This document shows positions 9,873 to 19,511 of a stretch of 64,000 nt of DNA, in pieces (positions within the stretch are counted from its first letter, which is position 1; every line of letters begins with the position of its first letter). The notes under the pieces were generated by a model. It did no database searches. It saw nothing but the letters and a program-made list of their open reading frames with translations, and was not told where the DNA came from. The stretch covers positions 1 through 64,000 of the forward strand of contig CAYGPR010000002.1 of NCBI GenBank assembly GCA_964351985.1, written 5' to 3'. Source of the stretch: Meishania sp964351985 (GTDB lineage: Bacteria; Bacteroidota; Bacteroidia; Flavobacteriales; Flavobacteriaceae). The position numbers were made by a program, and so were the translations under genes.

Positions 9873-9896
9873 GTCCGAAAAGAAGTAGTGGGACTG
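9873..9896 (-). terminator. Hairpin terminator after S41 protease gene (GTCCC family)
   Basis: AGTCC (9873-9877) pairs with GGACT (9892-9896). On the minus strand the stem is followed by a T-rich tract. It lies 23 bases beyond the stop of the protease gene at 9919-11412 and is one of five related hairpins in the cargo. Confidence 0.6.
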
Positions 9897-9918
9897 CTTT
9901 TGCAAATCAGAAAAATGT

Positions 9919-11412
9919 TTATTCTGGATGTGTCAACTCTAAAGCAAATTTCAACACACTATCTTCCTTGTTAATCTCTTGCTGAACTGTATTTCGCACC
10001 CAATGATTAGGAATGACGCCATGACCCTCGTTTTTATAAGAAACATCAGTAGTATAACTAACTAAACAAATGAGAATACGGTTTTTTGAATGAGGCAATG
10101 TTAGGAAAGTCTGTATGCCGCTTATATTAGTTACTGGATTGCCACCCGTCTCTTCTCCAATAAATATTGCGTCTTTCCGATGTTCTTTTATTATGCCACA
10201 TACTTCTCCCGTTGCTGAAAATGACCAACCATCAATTAATACATATAGGTTGCCGTTGAAGAGGTCTTCAGATGGTTGTTGGGGTTTTTCTTCAAACCCT
10301 AGTTGACTTTTCATTGGGTAAACACCGGCGACTTTTTCATTGGTAAAATTCTTTTTGAATTCTGTTCTTGACAAAAGATCGAATTCATAATAGTCCGGAT
10401 TGGGTAGTGAACGTACATTTGCAAAAACTTCTTTGTACAAATGAAATGGTTCTTTTATTATATGCCTTAATAGCTCTAATTGGGGTTTTACGTCTCCACC
10501 TTGATTTCCCCTAAGATCCAAAACCAAATTGGTTATTCCTTTTTCCTTAAATGTTTTAAAGGCATTCTTAATGAATTTACTATAACGTTTACCGTCGTTG
10601 CTTTTTACCCCGTTACTAAATAAAGTGACCTTAAGATAGGCTGTTCCATTGTCTATATTAATAGAAAGGGGCTCAGGTTCTTTGCGCCACCAAGGAACGA
10701 ACTCTTTACCGAAATTTTCCTTTAATCTTTTTTTGAATTCCGATTCTTGAACGCCCTTGACATCTATGAATGCAGTTTCACCACTCGGATTAATTATTTC
10801 AAGGGTGTACTCCTCAGAGGTTCCAAAAAAGTGGGTGTAAAGCAATCTGTATTCTTCTTCTACAATTTCACGGGGTCTTGTTTTGTTGTGCCCATCTTTA
10901 AACCAGCAGTCAACCATATAATTAAAGAGATGCATTGCAGACTTCCCGTTAATAGACTTTAATATGGACCCTTCTACAATTTCAGCTTGGTCAGAGACAT
11001 TATGTAAAATATAAAGCTGATCATCATAAAAATAAAGATTCAATGGCAACAACTTTGCACTTGATATAACGTAATCTTCCCATTTTGAAGGTGGCACCAA
11101 AATAGTATGACCATTTTTTATTAGGTTAGAAAGTGGAGCAATCAATCGAAAAAACTCAATACTACTCATATCATTAGTAATATTATTTTTTACTTCTTCA
11201 AAGAATGCATCCATATCCTTTTTAGGAGTATAATTATAAAGGCCTGGTTGTGCCATTTCCAGATTCTTTTTTAAGAAATCAACATCAGAGAGCAATAGGT
11301 CTCTTTTAATTATCGGAGTTACACTATTTATTTCGTTTTGAGCAAATAAACCGTTGCTCATGGTTACTAACAATACAAGTGTAAATAAAGGATACAATCT
11401 ATTTAAATTCAT
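9919..11412 (-). CDS. S41-family serine peptidase, paralogue 1
   Basis: A 497-aa exported protein (signal peptide about 1-25). The C-terminal half is a tricorn/Ctp-type S41 catalytic domain: LDLRGNQGGD near 298-307, the nucleophile region WSFSATGE (Ser399) and FIGEETGGNP near 417-426. The N-terminal half has the KNGHTILVP segment typical of this Bacteroidota S41 group. It is identical in length to, and clearly homologous with, the protease at 18004-19497. Probably cleaves exported peptides or proteins near their C-termini. It ends in a GTCCC-type terminator. Confidence 0.85.
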   Translation of the reverse strand: MNLNRLYPLFTLVLLVTMSNGLFAQNEINSVTPIIKRDLLLSDVDFLKKNLEMAQPGLYNYTPKKDMDAFFEEVKNNITNDMSSIEFFRLIAPLSNLIKNGHTILVPPSKWEDYVISSAKLLPLNLYFYDDQLYILHNVSDQAEIVEGSILKSINGKSAMHLFNYMVDCWFKDGHNKTRPREIVEEEYRLLYTHFFGTSEEYTLEIINPSGETAFIDVKGVQESEFKKRLKENFGKEFVPWWRKEPEPLSINIDNGTAYLKVTLFSNGVKSNDGKRYSKFIKNAFKTFKEKGITNLVLDLRGNQGGDVKPQLELLRHIIKEPFHLYKEVFANVRSLPNPDYYEFDLLSRTEFKKNFTNEKVAGVYPMKSQLGFEEKPQQPSEDLFNGNLYVLIDGWSFSATGEVCGIIKEHRKDAIFIGEETGGNPVTNISGIQTFLTLPHSKNRILICLVSYTTDVSYKNEGHGVIPNHWVRNTVQQEINKEDSVLKFALELTHPE

Positions 11413-11549
11413 GTCAACTTTAGTTTTGCGATTAATGTAAATTGAACTTGATGTTCGATAACTATGGTTTTTTCTTTCAACTTCGGAGAAAGAAAATCTT
11501 TTCTTGACTTTTATTCATAATGGTTAGCTCGACTGAAATTTTTAAATCA

Positions 11550-12083
11550 TTACAATTCTTCAGGAATATCCTCAGACTTTCGAATACGCCATTTATCTTC
11601 ATAAATCGAGCTATAAATAATTTCATAATCAAAATCATTCTTCTCAAGCTTGCGCAAAAACTTTCCAGCTTTTATGTAGCGGTCACCTGAGCCTCCGAAC
11701 CTAACCGCTATTCTCTCCGAATTGGCAGGAATGGCCAAGCCTTTATCAATACTTGCGCTCGCGAGAACGGCAATACTATCCTTACTAAAAAAATCCGTTT
11801 GAAGAAAATCAGCAAAATCGGTTCGGTAAGTTTTACCTTCATATGAAATATTCATCTCTTCAATTATGGCTGGGCCTACACCATAATTATTCAAGGTTAG
11901 CGAGATAAAATCCTCATCAGGATTATAACCTGTCTCCATATTCAAATAGGGCATAGCAGACAGGCGACTTTGTTTCTCGATAATACTTGTCTGTCTTGCG
12001 AATACTATTAGCGTAAATAGGCTTATCGATATTGCAGAAAAAGATACTATTCTGTCAGAGGTCCAAAATTTATTTTTTGCCAT
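11550..12083 (-). CDS. Single-pass membrane protein of unknown function
   Basis: A 177-aa protein with one N-terminal membrane helix (about 12-28) followed by a soluble domain. I do not recognise the family. The domain is beta-rich by eye, with NLNNYGVGP-like and AVRFGGSGDRYIK-like stretches. It is flanked by the TPR-AraC regulator upstream, with a terminator between, and the S41 protease downstream 138 bp away, so it seems to have its own promoter. Confidence 0.6.
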   Translation of the reverse strand: MAKNKFWTSDRIVSFSAISISLFTLIVFARQTSIIEKQSRLSAMPYLNMETGYNPDEDFISLTLNNYGVGPAIIEEMNISYEGKTYRTDFADFLQTDFFSKDSIAVLASASIDKGLAIPANSERIAVRFGGSGDRYIKAGKFLRKLEKNDFDYEIIYSSIYEDKWRIRKSEDIPEEL

Positions 12084-12162
12084 TCATGGTTTTTTTAAAA
12101 TCGAGCCCTCGTGCAGGGTTCAACACGAACCGCTAAATATATTTGAAAGAATATTTAGAAAA

Positions 12163-12184
12163 GTCCCGATAAAAGTAATGGGAC
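12163..12184 (-). terminator. Hairpin terminator after TPR-AraC gene (GTCCC family)
   Basis: GTCCC (12163-12167) pairs with GGGAC (12180-12184). A T-rich run follows on the minus strand. It begins only a few bases after the stop codon of the regulator at 12189-14075. Confidence 0.7.
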
Positions 12185-12188
12185 GGTT

Positions 12189-14075
12189 TTAAGAAGCTTT
12201 TTGTGCTTTATAAAGAGTTGGAGAAATACCAGTCTCTTTTTTAAATGCTCTGTAGAAACTACTTTTCGAATTAAAACCACAGGTATAGGCTATGCCAACA
12301 AGGGAGTATTTTTCATACTCCACTAATTCTAATTTTTCTTTTACCGCTTCCACCCGGTAGCGATTAACGTAGTCGTAAAATGAGGTGGATAAAGAATGAT
12401 TCAATAAAGCAGAGAGTTTTTTATCCGAAGTACTTATAATTTCTGCCAACCCACTCAAAGTGAGTTCTTGTTTTAGATAAGGTTTTTCGGTTTCGAATAC
12501 ATCCTTTAAAGTGTTGAGCAAAACACTAGCTTCCTCTTTTTGAAGATACTCTATCTTATTACCGTTCTTGGTTACGGGCTTATTTCGAAGTTTTAAAAAG
12601 TAAAAACCGCACCCTAAGAGTAATACTACTCCGAAAAGTAATGTCCAAAAAGGAGTTGAAGATTGCGAAGTGCTAGTTTCATCAACAACACCGGCCTCTA
12701 AAGTATTATCTTCTTCATTTTTTCTAAGGGTTTCAACAACCAACTTCTTAGTAATGGCTAATAACTCATTTGAGCCTTTTAAATCTATATTTACAGTTTC
12801 CAGTTCTTTTTTTGCTTGTAATGCCAAGTCAAATTTATTCTGACCTTCATATGCTTTAACTAGATTTTCGTACGATGCTACCAGCTCCCTTTTTATACCA
12901 GATTGCTTGTTTAATGTTACTGCTTGGAGCGCATACTTTTCTGCTTTTTCATATTCCTTCAACCCCAGATACCCTGTCGAGAAGGAATTGTATATCACTT
13001 CAACATATGCTTTACCTTCTGTAGCTTCATATGCTTTTTGAGCATCTTGAAAGTAGCGAAATGCCGACACATAATCTTCCCTTTTTAAAGCCACCAAGCC
13101 TAAATCGACTAATGGGTCGCCTATGGTTTTTATACCATTTTCTCTTTTGAAGTCTAACGCTATTTGTAAATAGATTTCTGCTTCATCGAGTTTATTCAAT
13201 TTCAACATTAATTCACCTATATTTAAATTAATGGCACTTAGGCGGTTTACGTTTCCGTTCTTTTCGTAAAATGTCTTAACCGCGCTATAGTAGCTCAGAG
13301 CTTCCTCAAATAACTCGGTTCGTTCTAAAAGATAGCCAATATGGTGTTCAACCAATGTGGCTGAACTAGAATCCCCTTTTTTAAGAAATGCTTTTCTTCC
13401 TTCAAAGAAGTACCCTAAGGCTTCGCTTGGTTTACCTATGTTATGTATAGCAATAGCCCTATTTACGGTAGAACCAATACAATCAAGATTATGGGTATCA
13501 CAAAACTCGATTACTTCTTCCAACAATTTCAGAGATTTAGCATACATTCCTTGAACCGCATAACTGGCAGCTATGTCCTTTTTGGCATCGTAAATCATTT
13601 TTTTATCATCAATCTTTTCAGCTATTTCCAATGATAGACTGTCTTGAATTCTAGATTCTCTGAAATCACCAAGAATAATGTAATAGACACCCAAATCGCG
13701 ATAAGCTTTTCCAAGGTTAATAGAATCATTAATTGACCTGCTCAGGGCAATTGCTTTTTCCAAAGTTAATTTGGCATTTTCCATATCACCAAGAGTAAAA
13801 GCCGATATACCCTGATAGCGCAATAATGCGGCTTTAGCACTTAAATCTTTTAATTCTTCGGCCAATCTTATGCCTTCAGAACTGTATACTTGTGTTTGCT
13901 GAGCCGATGAGCGATTGTTTACTTCGCAAAACTGAATAATAGTCGCTAATTTTTGTTTTCCATCAGCAGTTTCTACAATTTTTATCAAAGAATCATTAAG
14001 CACAAGGTTTGGTTCTTGGGCGACAATGCCTAGTGAGAAAAATAATAATAGTAGGGATAGCTTTTTCAAATTCAA
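12189..14075 (-). CDS. TPR-membrane-AraC regulator
   Basis: A 628-aa protein with a signal peptide (1-19), a long run of tetratricopeptide repeats (about 60-440), one membrane helix (about 475-492) and a C-terminal AraC/XylS HTH (about 520-625, ending GFNSKSSFYRAFKKETGISP). The layout is a one-component transmembrane regulator: periplasmic TPR sensor, cytoplasmic DNA-binding domain. It sits between the ABC/peptidase operon and the second S41 protease and is the most likely cargo regulator of both; this is inference from position. Confidence 0.85.
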   Translation of the reverse strand: MNLKKLSLLLLFFSLGIVAQEPNLVLNDSLIKIVETADGKQKLATIIQFCEVNNRSSAQQTQVYSSEGIRLAEELKDLSAKAALLRYQGISAFTLGDMENAKLTLEKAIALSRSINDSINLGKAYRDLGVYYIILGDFRESRIQDSLSLEIAEKIDDKKMIYDAKKDIAASYAVQGMYAKSLKLLEEVIEFCDTHNLDCIGSTVNRAIAIHNIGKPSEALGYFFEGRKAFLKKGDSSSATLVEHHIGYLLERTELFEEALSYYSAVKTFYEKNGNVNRLSAINLNIGELMLKLNKLDEAEIYLQIALDFKRENGIKTIGDPLVDLGLVALKREDYVSAFRYFQDAQKAYEATEGKAYVEVIYNSFSTGYLGLKEYEKAEKYALQAVTLNKQSGIKRELVASYENLVKAYEGQNKFDLALQAKKELETVNIDLKGSNELLAITKKLVVETLRKNEEDNTLEAGVVDETSTSQSSTPFWTLLFGVVLLLGCGFYFLKLRNKPVTKNGNKIEYLQKEEASVLLNTLKDVFETEKPYLKQELTLSGLAEIISTSDKKLSALLNHSLSTSFYDYVNRYRVEAVKEKLELVEYEKYSLVGIAYTCGFNSKSSFYRAFKKETGISPTLYKAQKAS

Positions 14076-14203
14076 AACAGACTCATTTTTTACGATGCAC
14101 TAATGAATAGACCCAATATATGCCAATTTGTTACAACGAAAAATGAAAATCAGATTTTTACAAAAAAAAACATAACCCATTGTTTATATAATATCATAGA
14201 AAA

Positions 14204-14225
14204 AGTCCCTGTAAATACAGGGACT
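14204..14225 (-). terminator. Strong bidirectional hairpin terminator ending the ABC/peptidase operon
   Basis: A perfect 10-bp inverted repeat, 14204-14213 with 14216-14225 (AGTCCCTGTA and its complement), has T-rich sequence on both sides. It lies 27 bases after the stop of 14252-14449 and closes the operon read from 20625 to 14252. It is the most perfect member of the GTCCC hairpin set. Confidence 0.8.
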
Positions 14226-14251
14226 TTCTAACGAGAAATATTAAAGGCTTG

Positions 14252-14449
14252 CTATTTTCTCTTCAATTTCTTAATAATCTTCAACTCCTTGATTTGATTA
14301 AATCCGTAAAGCATTACAAATACACCTGATATCAGTCCGAAGACTCCTTGCCAATTACCAAAAACAAGTAATACGCATCCAGCAATCACTCCGCATATTC
14401 CGAAAGTAGTCATGAATTGCCCTAGGTTTTTATTGTGCTTATTATTCAT
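14252..14449 (-). CDS. Small two-helix membrane protein
   Basis: A 65-aa protein with two hydrophobic segments (about 10-30 and 33-52) and a lysine-rich C-terminus (ELKIIKKLKRK). I do not recognise a family. It starts 18 bp after the permease-M1 gene and precedes the operon's terminator, so it is probably co-expressed and could be a small accessory subunit of the transporter. Confidence 0.6.
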   Translation of the reverse strand: MNNKHNKNLGQFMTTFGICGVIAGCVLLVFGNWQGVFGLISGVFVMLYGFNQIKELKIIKKLKRK

Positions 14450-14467
14450 TTACTATTTGTTAGGCTA

Positions 14468-17400
14468 TTATAAATACTTTTCATTGTCATCTATCTCTTT
14501 ATCAATTAATAAGTAATTAGGGTCTAATACCACTTTTTCAGGTTTTCCTTGTATTTGTATTTTCACGGTATTTTCCTGCGTATTAATTTGGAGTGTTTTC
14601 AATCGCAATAGCTTACCAGAAGCATCGAAAATTCCAATATCCATATAATCACTTAACGCTAGCGTTTTATCCTCTTTGCCATCTATATATTTTCTCACCG
14701 AAAAATCAATCTCAAGTTCATAGGTTTCATTTTCCAAGGGAGTTACTTTAACCTCTTCAATCTTGCTATCATAAAAAGTAACCGTTTCAAAAACATCTTT
14801 AATCATATATTTCACAGAATCGGGAGCAGCCTGTTTCAAACGTTTCACTAGCTCTAGTGAAGTCGGGTATGGTGGCCCTTCTTGAAGCCTATAATCTTCG
14901 AGAAAACCTTTTAAAACTTGATTGAGTTTCTTTTCATCTAAATAATGTGCCATGGCATTAAAGGCCATCGCTCCCTTGCCATAAATAAGATACAATTGCT
15001 CTCCCGCAAGTGCTAGCGGGGGTTCTTTTTCCTGTTCACTTGTTCTACCTTTTAGATATCGTTCTCGTTGTTTCTTTAAAAACTGCAAAGCCACTTCCTC
15101 GCCATAACGTTCTCGATAAATATTCAATGTAATATATTCAGTAATGCTCTCTGATAATATACGAGAACCTAATGCGGCCGCACCTGCAACCTGATTGCCC
15201 CACCATTGATGCGTTAGTTCGTGTGCTGCAACATAAAAAGCTAAATCTACCTTTTCATCTGCAGTACTTGTATTCGCGATAAAACGAATCTCAGACATCG
15301 GAATGCTATTTGCCATCGTCGTGGCATATGACCCTTCTGAATCTGGGAATTCGATTATTCTTGCCTGACGGTGCTGATAAGCACTAAAATGTTTGGTATT
15401 ATAATCCAAGGCCGCTTTCAAGCCGTTCATCATTTCATCAAGGTTGTAAGGATGGCTTTTATGATGATATATCTGGAGGTCGATGTCCTTGTACAATTCT
15501 TTTTTGATTTTGAATCGCCCAGAGTTGAATCCTAGAATATATTTTATTTTATTGCTTGTTTTATAAAGGAAGTACCTGCGGTCATTTTTAACCCATTCTT
15601 TTACCGGATAACCAGGTGCCAATGCAATTTGGTCTTTGGATGTGCTTATGATAGCTTCAAAATCAATAAGGTCGGAATCTATGGCACCATAATTGTTTAA
15701 TAGCGCTATGCTGTCGCTAGGATGCTTTTGTTCTTCATTAAATGAATATCCCAATCTTGGAAATAAGTCGTTCAAAAGAAAAGTACCGTTTTTAAGTACG
15801 TTTGAATTCCGTTCAAATAAAGTGTTTTTGGTATTCTGCACGGTAAAACTCAGCTGAGTACTATCCCCGGGAAAAATTACTTTTGCCAACTTTAGCACCT
15901 TGAATTTCATTAGGTTGTCTTCGGCAATCGTTTTATAAGAGTCGTTTAGCTCAAGTGAAGTTATTTCATCAAAACCTGTTTTCACAAGCAAAGTATCTAT
16001 TGATTTTCTTGATTTATTGATTAAGACATAACTTCCCACGGCCTTAAAATCGTTAGTCTCGGGAAAAATATCAAGCTGTAATTTCATAGATGTTATTCTC
16101 GGCTGCGGGATTTTACTATACTGCTCAAACTCCTTTTTAAAGCTGGTCAACAATTCACCTTGGTCTTTCTCGGAAACCGAGGCCCATTTCACTTCCTGTT
16201 CTGCTGTATGTATTGCAAAACCAAGTATCGTAAAACAGAGTAGCGATACGCCAAGCATATACATAATCGGTTTGCTGAAACGTGCCTTTGTCAATTTCAG
16301 CCTTTCCTTAAAAGATTGAGGAAGTCCTCGAATCCATAATAAAAAAGCTAAAATCAAAAATATGACTCCGAATGAAAGCCAGTAGCCTTCCACTAGGAAA
16401 TAAGGTGCTAGGGTTTCGGCATATCCATTCATATCAGAATAGTCAGTCTTTGGCGGGGTATTGAACAAAAGCAGTTTTGAAGTAATACCTGCTTGCGGTA
16501 ATGCACTAAATCCGAGCCAACCAATAATCAATACAAAAAGCCCTAAATAGGTATTTTTGAACAAAGTTTGGATAAATACCGCCAGAAAACTCCATATCAT
16601 CAATGCAGGAAATGTCAATACATATAATTGAAACAGGTAAAGCCCAATCTCAAAATTGTAATACCCGTTGTACATCTGAATACCAATTCCGGCAAACATC
16701 AAAATCAGCAAAAGAATGAGCTGCATTTTCATCAGGGCCAAAACCTTTGAAAATAAGAAGACCCCATTTGAAACAGGATTGATATCTATAAGTTGGTTCA
16801 TATTAGCGCTAACCGAGCGATGTACCAACATTCCTGCATAAAGAAATGTGGTAATAATCATAATCATGTTAAAAAACAGCGCGGGAATGGTAAGTACCAC
16901 CTTAGTGGTGGGCAGCATGGCAATTTCTTCAAAATTGGTCACCTTGGCGATTGCAAATACTACTGCTAAGATTCCAAAGAAAACGAGCACCAAAAACATC
17001 CAACTTCTTATGATATATTTTAGTTCTACCACAGAAAGATGCCAAATGGTCTTTATTTGCTGTTTCCATGAAAAATCATAATTCACTTTGGAAATCTTCA
17101 CTTTGGCGATGCTTCCAAAATTTGCTCTGGCAAGAGCGCCACTTTTCTGCTTTTTGAACCAAAAGTTCGGCGTATGCTCACTAAAAGCAAACTTGCGATA
17201 CATCAACCCAAAAATCATAATACAATATGCTAACCAAAAAAACCGATTTAAAATTACTGGAATAGAAATCGGTAGTAGCTTCGTATTCTTATCAAGCAAG
17301 TTCCAATTTTGAATGGCATATTCTTTTGTGTTTTGGGCAAAAGGGTCTAAAATGCACATCAGATAGGTATAGCCCATTCCTCCCATGGCATTTTCAATTA

Positions 17401-17986
17401 TCAACTGAAATAAGTAGATGACAATAACAGTTATAAAACCCGCATAAATATTACGGGTTAGCGTAACTACAGCAAAAATGATAACTCCAAAGAAAAAAAG
17501 CGTGGGAATCACATAAACGAAATACACTTGCAAGTATCCGAGAACAGAAATAGACCCCATCTTGTTTTCATGTAGACCTGGTATAAATTCGCCTAAAAAA
17601 AAAGCTATTCCGACTGAAAAAGTAATCAAAACGACAATACAGAAGGCACTTAAAAACTTCCCTAAAAGATAACTTATCTTGTTGATGGGAAACGTATATA
17701 CAATAGAGTGCATGTTATATTTATAATCCTTATATATTGAAGCGCCAATAATAGCTGGCAGCAAAAACATAAAGATTTTAGTGAAATATTGAAGCATATA
17801 ATTAAGCTCATACGAAGAGTTAATCACTCGCGCTAATTTGGTAGTGTCCTTCGGAGGTGGGTCGAAAAATCCGCCAGTTCCAATAAAAGTCAAAAATCCG
17901 AAGCCAAAGAAGGCGATAAAATAAATGTAAGTGATTGGTTTTCTCAACCAATAGTTGAATTCGTGTTTAAAAATGTTTTTGAACAT
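14468..17986 (-). CDS. ABC-2 permease fused to M1-family aminopeptidase
   Basis: A 1172-aa protein. Residues about 1-590 contain two ABC-2-type permease halves, each with about six membrane helices, plus a further helix near 575-600. Residues about 610-1160 are a gluzincin (M1) peptidase domain: HELTHQWWGNQ at 922-932 with the zinc-binding glutamate about 20 residues on (E946 in SESITEY). Such fusions are known in Bacteroidota but their substrates are not. The permease would use the ATPase at 19512-20408. The layout suggests a transported or membrane-embedded peptide trimmed at its N-terminus. Confidence 0.88.
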   Translation of the reverse strand: MFKNIFKHEFNYWLRKPITYIYFIAFFGFGFLTFIGTGGFFDPPPKDTTKLARVINSSYELNYMLQYFTKIFMFLLPAIIGASIYKDYKYNMHSIVYTFPINKISYLLGKFLSAFCIVVLITFSVGIAFFLGEFIPGLHENKMGSISVLGYLQVYFVYVIPTLFFFGVIIFAVVTLTRNIYAGFITVIVIYLFQLIIENAMGGMGYTYLMCILDPFAQNTKEYAIQNWNLLDKNTKLLPISIPVILNRFFWLAYCIMIFGLMYRKFAFSEHTPNFWFKKQKSGALARANFGSIAKVKISKVNYDFSWKQQIKTIWHLSVVELKYIIRSWMFLVLVFFGILAVVFAIAKVTNFEEIAMLPTTKVVLTIPALFFNMIMIITTFLYAGMLVHRSVSANMNQLIDINPVSNGVFLFSKVLALMKMQLILLLILMFAGIGIQMYNGYYNFEIGLYLFQLYVLTFPALMIWSFLAVFIQTLFKNTYLGLFVLIIGWLGFSALPQAGITSKLLLFNTPPKTDYSDMNGYAETLAPYFLVEGYWLSFGVIFLILAFLLWIRGLPQSFKERLKLTKARFSKPIMYMLGVSLLCFTILGFAIHTAEQEVKWASVSEKDQGELLTSFKKEFEQYSKIPQPRITSMKLQLDIFPETNDFKAVGSYVLINKSRKSIDTLLVKTGFDEITSLELNDSYKTIAEDNLMKFKVLKLAKVIFPGDSTQLSFTVQNTKNTLFERNSNVLKNGTFLLNDLFPRLGYSFNEEQKHPSDSIALLNNYGAIDSDLIDFEAIISTSKDQIALAPGYPVKEWVKNDRRYFLYKTSNKIKYILGFNSGRFKIKKELYKDIDLQIYHHKSHPYNLDEMMNGLKAALDYNTKHFSAYQHRQARIIEFPDSEGSYATTMANSIPMSEIRFIANTSTADEKVDLAFYVAAHELTHQWWGNQVAGAAALGSRILSESITEYITLNIYRERYGEEVALQFLKKQRERYLKGRTSEQEKEPPLALAGEQLYLIYGKGAMAFNAMAHYLDEKKLNQVLKGFLEDYRLQEGPPYPTSLELVKRLKQAAPDSVKYMIKDVFETVTFYDSKIEEVKVTPLENETYELEIDFSVRKYIDGKEDKTLALSDYMDIGIFDASGKLLRLKTLQINTQENTVKIQIQGKPEKVVLDPNYLLIDKEIDDNEKYL

Positions 17987-18003
17987 ATTTCCTCTTACCG
18001 ATA

Positions 18004-19497
18004 TTAATCAGTTTGCTTCTTTATAAAATCTAATGTCCATTGCATAACACCATCTTCTCCCTTTAGCTCTTGCTCAATTGTGTTTTTGATAGGATAGTCT
18101 GGCTTTGCACCATAACCATCATTTTCAAAATTCACATTGGTTTCAAAACAAATCAACGATTGCATCACACGTATTTTTGAATGGGGCAAACTCATCATAA
18201 TCATTACTCCACTTGTATTTTGAGTAGGGTTTCCCCCTGTTTCCTCGCCAATAAAAATGGCATCTTTTCTATAGCTTTTCAACATTCCTGCCACCTCACC
18301 TGTTGCCGAAAAGGACCTTCCATTCGTCAACACATACAACTTTTCTGTGTAAACGTTTGCTGCCGGTTCGGTAGGCTGCCATGTAACACCAAAACGTTTT
18401 TTGGCTACTTCATTTATCGTGTAGATAGCACCTTCTTTTTTTAAGAATTTACCAAGTCTTTTATTAAGTGAAGAACCTACACCGTCATAAAGTTCAATAT
18501 TGGGTATTTGATTTGTTGTCGCATAAATCTTTTTGTAAAGAACGATTGGTTCGTTGATTAAATGCGAAAGGAGGGCAAGTTGTGGTTTAGGATCTCCGCC
18601 GCCATTATCTCGTAAATCTAAAATGAAGTTTTTTACTTCTGCCGTTTGAATTTTCTGAAAGGCAGCTTCATAAAACTTGGAATATTTTTTACCGTCTTCC
18701 CCTTTACTAGCCCCATCAAATGTTGGAACCTTTAAAATGGCAGTTCCATTTATAATTTTAAGTGAAATTGCAGTATCATCTTCATCCATATACCAAGGCA
18801 AACGTTTTAAGCTATATCTACTTAATGCAATCGCATTCAATTTTTCGTTCAAAAGTGCTTGTACTTTCATATTTCTTGAAGTCCCATCTGATTCCTCCAG
18901 CTCAATTTCGAATTCTGACGGGGTTCCTTTTATATTTGGATAAAAGTTTGCAAAATCACTACTAATCTGAAATGCGGGGAAAGTTCGATTATGTCCATCA
19001 GAGGTCCAATGGTCTATCAATTGATTGAAGATGTCAATGGCTAATTCTCCATTAATGGATTTAATCAAAGACCCTGGTTTTATGCTTTCGTCATTGGATA
19101 GATTTCTTAGAACAAATAATTTCTCATCTGCCCAATACACATCAAAAGGAAATAAAGGAAGTTCCTTATCCTTAACCTCATCCCAACGCAATGAGGGAAT
19201 AATCATAGAATGCCCATTTTTAATCTTATGCTGTATGGGCGCCACCAGGCGATAAAATTCAATATCTGACATCGGCCTATTCAATTGTTCCTTGATTCTT
19301 GAAAAAGCCTCATCCATTTTTTCTTTTGAAGTATAAGTGTATAGAGCTGCATGCACGGTTTCCAATTGATATTTGAGCATATCTAAATCTTCATGAAGCT
19401 CCGTTACCGAAATCAAGGGACCAAATTGATCCGCGGTTTGAGAATTCGAAATACTGCAGCATAGGATGCACAGAATAATTGCAATCACCTTTTTCAT
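18004..19497 (-). CDS. S41-family serine peptidase, paralogue 2
   Basis: A 497-aa exported protein (signal peptide about 1-19). It has LDLRDNGGGDPKPQLALLSH, the nucleophile region RSFSATGE and FIGEETGGNP, matching paralogue 1 closely, and also the KNGHSMIIP segment. It lies inside the ABC operon with a 17-bp gap to the permease-M1 gene downstream and 14 bp to the ATPase upstream. The tight linkage of an S41 endopeptidase, an M1 aminopeptidase and an exporter suggests stepwise processing of one exported product; this is inference. Confidence 0.87.
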   Translation of the reverse strand: MKKVIAIILCILCCSISNSQTADQFGPLISVTELHEDLDMLKYQLETVHAALYTYTSKEKMDEAFSRIKEQLNRPMSDIEFYRLVAPIQHKIKNGHSMIIPSLRWDEVKDKELPLFPFDVYWADEKLFVLRNLSNDESIKPGSLIKSINGELAIDIFNQLIDHWTSDGHNRTFPAFQISSDFANFYPNIKGTPSEFEIELEESDGTSRNMKVQALLNEKLNAIALSRYSLKRLPWYMDEDDTAISLKIINGTAILKVPTFDGASKGEDGKKYSKFYEAAFQKIQTAEVKNFILDLRDNGGGDPKPQLALLSHLINEPIVLYKKIYATTNQIPNIELYDGVGSSLNKRLGKFLKKEGAIYTINEVAKKRFGVTWQPTEPAANVYTEKLYVLTNGRSFSATGEVAGMLKSYRKDAIFIGEETGGNPTQNTSGVMIMMSLPHSKIRVMQSLICFETNVNFENDGYGAKPDYPIKNTIEQELKGEDGVMQWTLDFIKKQTD

Positions 19498-19511
19498 AGA
19501 TTATAATTATG

